Assembly (NCBI GenBank): GCA_005877855.1
Contig: VBOF01000057.1
Span: 1-10,383, forward strand
Origin: Nitrospirota bacterium
GTDB taxonomy: Bacteria > Nitrospirota > Nitrospiria > Nitrospirales > NS-4
Direction of reading: 5' to 3'
DNA: 10,383 nt
Both the position numbers and the translations under genes were made by a program. Each line of letters starts with the position of its first letter. Position 1 is the stretch's first letter. Shown piece by piece: positions 5,913-10,383 of the stretch. The notes below the pieces were generated by a model. The model made no database searches. It saw only the letters and a list, made by a program, of their open reading frames with translations, and had not been told where the DNA came from.

Positions 5913-6729
5913 GCGAAGATTGCGGCGGCGCCAACCGGCGCACAGCCGCGCGCGCCCGCTGACGATACCGCCGGTACTCCTGCTTCATCTCGTTCCGGCA
6001 CTCCATGTTCACCTTCTTGGCCAGCCGTCGGAACTGGTCCCGGTCACAGTAATCGCCGAGGGTGCGTTGCAGCCGTTTGAGCGCGGCCACTGTTCTGGGG
6101 TCCCCCCGGCCCGCCTCGAGAGCGATTTCCGCCTGGTAGCGGAGCGACTTGATCAGCAAACGCAGCCGATGGAGTTCCTTGCGCGTGGCCTCAGGCGACA
6201 GGCCACGCAAGGCGGTGTCCAGATGCGTGGCTCGCTCCAGGCTGAGGGAAGCGAGGCGCTCGGCCAGAAAAGCGGCTGGGCGGCGCATGCGGGAAACCGA
6301 CAAGCCGGTCAATCGCGTCCGGATTGCTCCCGGATAGCCGGCGCGAGCCACGGCCCGTTCCTCATCCCCCACTGCCGCGTCCACACGGGACCGATCGAGG
6401 ACGGACGCGCCCCGCCGCCGGAGGGACTGTTGAAAGACATACAGCGCCCGCAGGTCGCTCAGCCACGAGACACACTCAGCCAGCCCGGCCGCGATCCGCG
6501 GCCGTTGAAGGAACTCCGCATAGGCCTGGAGGCGCCGCACATGAGTCCGGAGACGATGCACCGTCTCGTGACGGAAGGGTGGCCTCCGGAGCGCCCGCGC
6601 GAACGCGATCGCGCGGGCCCGCACCGCCGTGACCCGCGTTTCGACGGCCTCCCTCCTCACAAGAGGAACGGGGGCAGCCACGACCGCCCGCTGCGCCAGC
6701 ATCGAGCGTGCATGCCTGACAGCTTGCAT
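5896..6729 (-). CDS. CHAD domain protein (polyphosphate-associated)
   Basis: A 277-residue, very Arg-rich cytoplasmic protein of the CHAD (conserved histidine alpha-helical domain) family. CHAD domains bind inorganic polyphosphate and target proteins to polyphosphate granules. The two internal repeats are visible: VHRLRTHVRRLQAY at residues 57-70 and ELHRLRLLIKSLRYQAEIA at 185-203, each a helix with the conserved His and basic face, then LKRLQRTLGDYCDRDQF, which matches the family LQ..LGD..D segment. No CYTH/triphosphatase domain is attached. The start ATG 6729 has AGGGG 3 nt upstream, slightly close; ATG 6702 (MLAQR) is an alternative. The gene converges on sixA, overlapping by 17 bp, and diverges from a small basic gene. 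Confidence 0.9.
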   Translation of the reverse strand: MQAVRHARSMLAQRAVVAAPVPLVRREAVETRVTAVRARAIAFARALRRPPFRHETVHRLRTHVRRLQAYAEFLQRPRIAAGLAECVSWLSDLRALYVFQQSLRRRGASVLDRSRVDAAVGDEERAVARAGYPGAIRTRLTGLSVSRMRRPAAFLAERLASLSLERATHLDTALRGLSPEATRKELHRLRLLIKSLRYQAEIALEAGRGDPRTVAALKRLQRTLGDYCDRDQFRRLAKKVNMECRNEMKQEYRRYRQRARAAVRRLAPPQSSLIALR

Positions 6730-6760
6730 GATCCCCTGCCGCGTGGGAGCCTTCTCTATG

Positions 6761-6766
6761 AGTATA
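6761..6766 (-). promoter_or_regulatory. Probable -10 box of the CHAD gene
   Basis: TATACT on the minus strand (5/6 match to consensus), 31 bp upstream of the ATG at 6729. No convincing -35 is seen at 16-18 bp. Confidence 0.4.
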
Positions 6767-6772
6767 GCGCCC

Positions 6773-6801
6773 TTGACCTGCCAAGCACCATTCGCTACGC
6801 T
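6773..6801 (+). promoter_or_regulatory. Candidate promoter placing the start point at the ATG of the small basic gene
   Basis: TTGACC (6773-6778, 5/6 match), 17 bp, then TACGCT (6796-6801, 3/6 match). Transcription would start at about 6808-6810, at or next to ATG 6810, so the mRNA may be leaderless. The weak -10 keeps this tentative. Confidence 0.35.
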
Positions 6802-6809
6802 CGCAGCCG

Positions 6810-6947
6810 ATGCGGAAGCCCCGAAAGATCAAACCGGCGGTTCGCCTCGCGGCCAAACCGGCCCGTCCGCACGGAGGCAAACACGGAGCCAAAGGGTACG
6901 ACCGCAAGAAGGCGAAAGCGCAATGGCGGCTGGAATCGCTCGGTTAA
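6810..6947 (+). CDS. Small, very basic hypothetical protein (45 residues)
   Basis: An ATG-to-TAA frame encoding 45 residues, starting MRKPRKIKPAVRLAAKPARP and continuing HGGKHGAKGYDRKKAKAQWR before the end LESLG. About 15 residues are Lys or Arg with few acidic ones, so it should bind nucleic acid, ribosomes or a polyanion such as polyphosphate; this is inference. I do not recognise a family. Support for a real gene: GC-rich third codon positions (about 70%) like its neighbours, a position that fills the gap between a divergent and a convergent gene, a possible promoter at the right distance and a hairpin after the stop. Against it: no ribosome site, small size, and GC-rich DNA offers chance frames. 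A longer frame on the same strand overlaps it, but its composition looks like noise. Confidence 0.5.
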   Translation: MRKPRKIKPAVRLAAKPARPHGGKHGAKGYDRKKAKAQWRLESLG

Positions 6948-6948
6948 A

Positions 6949-6985
6949 CGCTGAGTGAGGAGCCGTCGCCTCGACGGCGTCAGCG
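6949..6985. terminator. Two-tier hairpin between convergent genes, possible bidirectional terminator
   Basis: GCCGTCG-CCT-CGACGGC (6962-6978) is a perfect 7-bp stem with a 3-nt loop. An outer pair CGCTGA (6949-6954) with TCAGCG (6980-6985) can close it. It lies 2 bp after the stop of the small plus-strand frame and overlaps the stop of the convergent pit gene. There is no T-run on either side, so termination strength is uncertain. Confidence 0.45.
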
Positions 6986-7972
6986 GAACGCCTGGAAAAT
7001 CAGCGTGGTACCATACGCCACCAACCCAGCCCCAGGCAACGTGAACAGCCACGCGTAGACGATCCGCATCGTCACCCCCCAACGCACCGCTGAGAGCCGC
7101 TTGACGGCACCCACTCCCATGATGGAGGACGTGATGGTATGCGTGGTGCTGACCGGCATGCCGAAATGCGCGGTCCCCAGCAGGATCAACGCCGCACTGG
7201 TCTCTGCCGCAAAACCATGGACCGGCTCCACCTTGATGATACGCATCCCCAGCGTTTTGATGATGCGCCACCCCCCAGCCGCCGTACCCAGCCCCATCGC
7301 GATGGCACACGAGAGGAGGACCCAGGTCGGCACCGCGACATGGTCGAGGCGACCGGCCGACACCAGCGCGAGCGTGATGATCCCCATCGCCTTCTGCGCG
7401 TCGTTTGCGCCGTGACTGAACGCCATCAAACTGGATGAGATAAGCTGCAGCCGCCGGAACGCCTGATTGGCCACGCCCCGCGACACGCGGAAGACCAGCC
7501 AATAGGTGGTGAGGATGACCACGTAGCCCAGGACGAATCCGACAAGCGGCGAAAACAGCATTGCCTCCAGCACCTTCTGCAGACCTGACAATTTGACGGC
7601 TGACATGCCGCTCTGCGCAAGCGCGCCGCCGATGATCCCGCCAATGAGGGCGTGAGACGAGCTCGTCGGGAGTCCCAGCATCAACGTGAACAGGTTCCAT
7701 GCGATGGCGCCGATCAAAGCGGCCGCGACGGTACTCTGGTGGATCGCCGACGGTTCGACGATTCCTCCGCCGATCATCTTGGCCACGGCGGTGGACATGA
7801 AGGCGCCCGCAATGTTCAAGACGGCGGCAAGCAGCACCGCGCGGCCCGGGGTCAGAACATGGGTTGAGACGACGGTGGCGATCGCATTGGCACTGTCGTG
7901 CCAGCCGTTCGAGAAATCGAACGCCAGGGCAAGGATCACGACGAGAACCAACAGAAGGGTGGGATCAATCAT
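6980..7972 (-). CDS. pit: PiT-family inorganic phosphate transporter
   Basis: A 330-residue inner-membrane low-affinity phosphate transporter that carries metal-phosphate with H+ (or Na+). The two inverted family signatures are clear: NGWHDSANAIATVVSTHVL at residues 22-40 and AFSHGANDAQKAMGIITLA at 184-202. So are LPTSSSHALIGGIIGG at 101-116 and GMPVSTTHTITSSIMGVG at 271-288, one in each half. About ten hydrophobic helices are seen, and the length fits the short bacterial type. The start ATG 7972 is the first usable one and gives MIDPTLLLVLVVILALAFDF, but has only a weak ribosome site. It lies 55 bp after the DUF47/PhoU-like gene on the same strand, the common partner arrangement for PiT. Confidence 0.95.
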   Translation of the reverse strand: MIDPTLLLVLVVILALAFDFSNGWHDSANAIATVVSTHVLTPGRAVLLAAVLNIAGAFMSTAVAKMIGGGIVEPSAIHQSTVAAALIGAIAWNLFTLMLGLPTSSSHALIGGIIGGALAQSGMSAVKLSGLQKVLEAMLFSPLVGFVLGYVVILTTYWLVFRVSRGVANQAFRRLQLISSSLMAFSHGANDAQKAMGIITLALVSAGRLDHVAVPTWVLLSCAIAMGLGTAAGGWRIIKTLGMRIIKVEPVHGFAAETSAALILLGTAHFGMPVSTTHTITSSIMGVGAVKRLSAVRWGVTMRIVYAWLFTLPGAGLVAYGTTLIFQAFR

Positions 7973-8027
7973 GGTCGGGCGGGAAATCTAATTGAACAGC
8001 GCTGGGAATCGCATGGGCTGGATCGCG

Positions 8028-8642
8028 TCAGGCGTGCTTCAACAAAATGCGTTCGAGGATGTTGGCCACATCTTCACAGCGATCCGTGCCCTCTTCAATA
8101 CTCTCGTAAATCTCTTTCCACTTCACGACAACCATCGGATCCTTTTCGCCATCGAACAACCGGGCGATGGCGTCACGGGTGATGCGATCCGCATCGTTCT
8201 CCAGGCTGTTGACCGTGACGAAACAGGCGTTCAAATCGGTCGCCTTACCCAATTGGGCGATGCCACGTCCGAGTTCATCGCACGCGCGGTAAATAATATC
8301 GGCCAACTGGATCGCTTCTTGCGTCGGTTTCTCGATTTTGTATATGACCATCCGGTCGGTGACCGCTTCGACGCAATCCAGCACGTCGTCGACCGCGCTG
8401 GCCAGCCCGTAGACGTCCTCCCGATCGATCGGCGTGATGAAGGTCTGGTTCAATTTCCTGATGATCGTATGCGTGATGGCGTCCCCGGCCGACTCGATCC
8501 GCTTGATCTCCCAGGCCTTGCGCTCGACATCCTCGTAGGACTCCATCATCTCTTTCAAGCGGCTGCTGCCGAGGACCATGTTCTGCGCCGCCTCATTGAA
8601 CATCTCGAAGAAGGCAGGCTCGCGAGGGAAAAGGTTGAACAT
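8028..8642 (-). CDS. DUF47 / PhoU-like protein, PiT partner
   Basis: A 204-residue all-helical cytoplasmic protein of the DUF47 (PhoU-related) family, thought to govern the PiT transporter next to it. The start ATG 8642 gives MFNLFPREPAFFEMFNEAA, the usual family N-terminus, with GGAG 9 nt upstream; an earlier ATG (8696) adds 18 unlike residues and falls inside the likely promoter. Two PhoU-type metal-binding ExxxD motifs are seen, E50/D54 in IKRIESAGDAITH and E148/D152 in SLENDADRITRDA. TFITPIDREDVYGLA at 67-81 and KWKEIYESIEEGTDRCEDVAN at 174-194 are further family signatures. It is the first gene of a two-gene unit with pit and has its own promoter region with a flanking dyad. Confidence 0.93.
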   Translation of the reverse strand: MFNLFPREPAFFEMFNEAAQNMVLGSSRLKEMMESYEDVERKAWEIKRIESAGDAITHTIIRKLNQTFITPIDREDVYGLASAVDDVLDCVEAVTDRMVIYKIEKPTQEAIQLADIIYRACDELGRGIAQLGKATDLNACFVTVNSLENDADRITRDAIARLFDGEKDPMVVVKWKEIYESIEEGTDRCEDVANILERILLKHA

Positions 8643-8675
8643 ACAGGATGGCTCCGGGGGTTTGTTGCGTCTAGC

Positions 8676-8729
8676 TGACCACGAGCCAACCAGCATAGCG
8701 CTTTTCGACCGGATTAATCAACGTGGTCA
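8676..8729 (-). promoter_or_regulatory. Promoter of the DUF47-pit unit flanked by an 8-bp inverted repeat
   Basis: On the minus strand TTGATT (8716-8721), 18 bp, then TATGCT (8692-8697) form a plausible promoter. TGACCACG (8676-8683) and CGTGGTCA (8722-8729) are exact reverse complements, one abutting the upstream side of the -35 and one just past the expected start point. With one mismatch the similarity extends to 11 bp. This is not a PhoB box (CTGTCAT repeats). Confidence 0.45.
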
Positions 8730-8739
8730 ACTCTCCAAT

Positions 8740-9255
8740 TTATTTGATTTCTTTCAACGCGTCGCGCCAAGCCTGCACCATGGCCGGATCGACATCCACC
8801 AGCACCACCGTCTGGAGCGCACGCGGCACAAGCGCCCGAATTTCTTTGACCATCATCGCAGCGGCATCCGCATGCGCCACACCACCCACGCCGGTGCCCA
8901 TCCCCGGCATGGCCACCGAGGCAAAGCCCTTCGCATCCGCCAGCGCGAGCGCAGCCCGCGTGGCGAGCGCCACGTTCTGAGGGTCGATCCGCATGGCCGG
9001 CGCGGGCATCGTGGGCGCATGGATGATGGCCTGGTACCGGGTCCGCCCGCCAGAGGTCATCACTGCGCTGCCGACCGGAATCGGCGCCTGCCGCCGGGCT
9101 TCCTCATCCACCTCAGGCCCGGCCGCGCGCTTGATGACGCCTGCCACCCCGCCGCCCATGATGCCGCGGCTGTTCGCCGCGTTCACGATCGCCTGCACGT
9201 CCACCTCCAGGATACTGCCCTGCACCACGCGAATCTGAAGACGCTCCCCGCTCAT
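8740..9255 (-). CDS. Macro-domain protein (ADP-ribose binding type)
   Basis: A 171-residue stand-alone macro domain, a fold that binds ADP-ribose and related nucleotides and in some members removes ADP-ribose from proteins. Seen: VQGSILEVDVQAIVNAANS at residues 11-29, GGGVAGVIKRAAG at 34-46, and the second phosphate loop MPGMGTGVGGV in the middle. Loop 1 looks like the archaeal Af1521 type (GGGVAYAI) rather than MacroD (GGGGVDGxI), so the MacroD catalytic Asp is absent. The GDI Asp that normally grips adenine is Ser14 here. The gene begins 5 bp after the stop of the TolC-type gene, implying co-expression. Ligand and enzymatic activity are open. Confidence 0.9.
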   Translation of the reverse strand: MSGERLQIRVVQGSILEVDVQAIVNAANSRGIMGGGVAGVIKRAAGPEVDEEARRQAPIPVGSAVMTSGGRTRYQAIIHAPTMPAPAMRIDPQNVALATRAALALADAKGFASVAMPGMGTGVGGVAHADAAAMMVKEIRALVPRALQTVVLVDVDPAMVQAWRDALKEIK

Positions 9256-9260
9256 CTCGA

Positions 9261-10383
9261 TCAGATACCCCCGATGGCATACCGCAAACGCGCCTCGGCG
9301 ATCTTGGCGTCATAACGGGTCTCCGCCAGTCGGGTCTCCGCTGAGGTCACGGCCACTTCGCTCTGTGTGACCTCCACGATCGAGCTCAAGCCCAACTTAT
9401 ACCGCTGGCCGGCGAGCGAGAGGGCCTCTCGCGCGATCGATACTTGTTGTTCAGCTACCCTAATTTGCTGGATCAGCGTGACCACATCGAGAAAGCTGTC
9501 CTTCACCTCCAACTGGACGTTCTGAGTCACAGTGCGATAGACGGCCTGGGTCTCTCGTTGTTGGGCGGTAGCCTCCGCCACTTGGTTCTGGATCAGAAAG
9601 CCTGTGAAGAGCGGCACCGAAACCACACCACCGACGCCCCACCAGCCGCCTTCCTGAAGGTTCGGACGGTTGGAAAGGTGTTCCGTGTCCCCCGCACCAC
9701 CGACCACTTGGAGGACGGGATAGTTCAGTGTGTTTGCGGCCCTGATGCGATGCTCGGCAGTCCGTATCCGCTCCTTGAGCGCCAGCAGTTCGGGTCGCCG
9801 GTCCATGGCCTCCCCCATTAAATCATCGAGCACGCGGGGCGGCTCCACTTTGACCGGTATCTCCTCCAACGTATAGGTGACGGGTCCCTCGACGCCCATC
9901 GCATTGTTCAGATCCGCAAAGGCCGCGGCCAAGTCGTTGCGTGCCCGGATCACAAGAAACTCCGCATCGGATAATTGCACTTGGACAAGACCAAGATCGA
10001 GTTTTGATTTCAGTTGGTTACGATACAAAGTCTCAACCTGCTGTTTAAGAACATCACGCTCCCTTACGGTATGCTCGGCAATCTCGACCAGACGCTTACG
10101 CTTCAACACGTTGAAATAAGCCCGCTCGACTCCTAACACCACCTCCGCTCGACGAGTCATGGCATCTTTCTCGACTCTGATCTTGTCGGAACGCTGAGCA
10201 TCCAGCCGCGACGCGGTCTGGCCGAAGTCATACACGGTCTGGCTCGCCACCACCCCGACTGTCATGTCACTCTGATTTGGTTGGATCAGCGCACCCGCAG
10301 GGCGAAGCACCGAGTTGGCTCGGAGGGCGCCGTTCGTCTGAGCCGCCACGCCACCGACCTGTGGGTAGTAGGGGGATTCGGCC
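9261..10383 (-). CDS. TolC-family outer-membrane efflux protein (N-terminus cut by window edge)
   Basis: About 373 C-terminal residues of a TolC-type outer-membrane factor, which forms the outer-membrane and periplasmic tunnel of type I secretion or RND/ABC efflux pumps. The frame is open to the right edge, with SPYYPQVGGVAAQ just inside it, the usual segment near the start of the first repeat, so probably 60-120 residues are missing. Two outer-membrane-efflux repeats are visible, the second beginning near RPELLALKERIRTAEHRIRAA and continuing LNYPVLQVVGG. Long Gln/Glu/Ala coiled coils flank each, with VSVPLFTGF as the barrel strand and YKLGLSSIVEVTQSEVAV near the end. It ends RYAIGGI. The macro gene follows after 5 bp (TGA-TCGAG-ATG). 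Pump partners, if any, lie upstream, outside the window. Confidence 0.93.
   Translation of the reverse strand, partial: AESPYYPQVGGVAAQTNGALRANSVLRPAGALIQPNQSDMTVGVVASQTVYDFGQTASRLDAQRSDKIRVEKDAMTRRAEVVLGVERAYFNVLKRKRLVEIAEHTVRERDVLKQQVETLYRNQLKSKLDLGLVQVQLSDAEFLVIRARNDLAAAFADLNNAMGVEGPVTYTLEEIPVKVEPPRVLDDLMGEAMDRRPELLALKERIRTAEHRIRAANTLNYPVLQVVGGAGDTEHLSNRPNLQEGGWWGVGGVVSVPLFTGFLIQNQVAEATAQQRETQAVYRTVTQNVQLEVKDSFLDVVTLIQQIRVAEQQVSIAREALSLAGQRYKLGLSSIVEVTQSEVAVTSAETRLAETRYDAKIAEARLRYAIGGI

Noticed and set aside
5928..5941. GCGCC-AACC-GGCGC hairpin just after the sixA stop as a terminator
   Set aside because: It is a 5-bp stem without a T-run inside the CHAD coding region, which is expected by chance in such GC-rich DNA.
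5920..6954. Long plus-strand open frame (344 codons) opposite the CHAD gene
   Set aside because: It is antisense to a recognised CHAD protein, its composition (Pro/Arg/Gly/His) is typical of GC-rich shadow frames, and no family motif is visible.
6795..7700. Minus-strand frame of 301 codons overlapping pit and the gap beside it
   Set aside because: It is out of frame with the clear PiT protein on the same strand and encodes Arg/Gly/His-rich sequence without family features.
7992..8678. Plus-strand frame of 228 codons opposite the DUF47 gene
   Set aside because: It is the antisense of a well-supported DUF47 protein; the frame stays open because of codon bias, and no recognisable domain is present.
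8578..9315. Plus-strand frame of 245 codons opposite the macro-domain gene
   Set aside because: His/Arg-rich shadow with no motif; the opposite strand has clear macro-domain loops.

Overview
The window is chromosomal DNA of a high-GC, Gram-negative bacterium. A TolC-type outer-membrane factor, a porin ending in a C-terminal Phe, and several signal-peptide or multi-membrane proteins point to a double-membrane cell. GC-rich codon use, a multi-hairpin interspersed repeat and the gene mix recall Nitrospirota (Nitrospira-like). That placement is an inference from recollection, not a proven assignment. There are ten clear protein genes plus one probable small gene. I see no tRNA, rRNA, CRISPR array or transposase.

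Layout. (1) 1-848, minus: the N-terminal part of SMC, cut by the left edge. (2) 1045-2025, plus: an exported ChaN-type (Tiki superfamily) protein, divergent from smc. (3) 2038-2220: a 183-bp multi-hairpin repeat with 18-19 bp terminal inverted repeats, MITE-like, whose right end supplies the stop codon of the next gene. (4) 2218-5176, minus: a cassette transcribed in the order Rrf2-type regulator, TauE/SafE permease, OprO/OprP-type porin. The regulator and permease genes are 2 bp apart. An AT-rich 15-mer (12/15 identical) lies in front of both the regulator and the porin and may be a shared operator. (5) 5268-8642: a phosphate-linked neighbourhood holding SixA (plus), a CHAD protein (minus, overlapping the sixA end), a probable 45-residue very basic protein (plus, apparently leaderless), and the DUF47/PhoU-like plus PiT phosphate transporter pair (minus). 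(6) 8740-10383, minus: a TolC-type efflux protein, cut by the right edge, followed after 5 bp by a macro-domain protein.

How the genes fit together. The Rrf2 protein has four cysteines that could hold an Fe-S cluster. It probably controls itself, an inner-membrane anion permease of the sulfite/organosulfonate exporter family and an anion-selective porin, which together would form an export or uptake route across both membranes. The second block joins phosphate entry (PiT), its PhoU-like partner (DUF47), a polyphosphate-associated CHAD protein and a SixA-type phosphatase, as expected for a cell that manages phosphate or polyphosphate stores. The small basic protein sits inside this block and I do not recognise it. 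The TolC plus macro-domain pairing is unusual, and the macro domain lacks two acidic residues that many relatives use.
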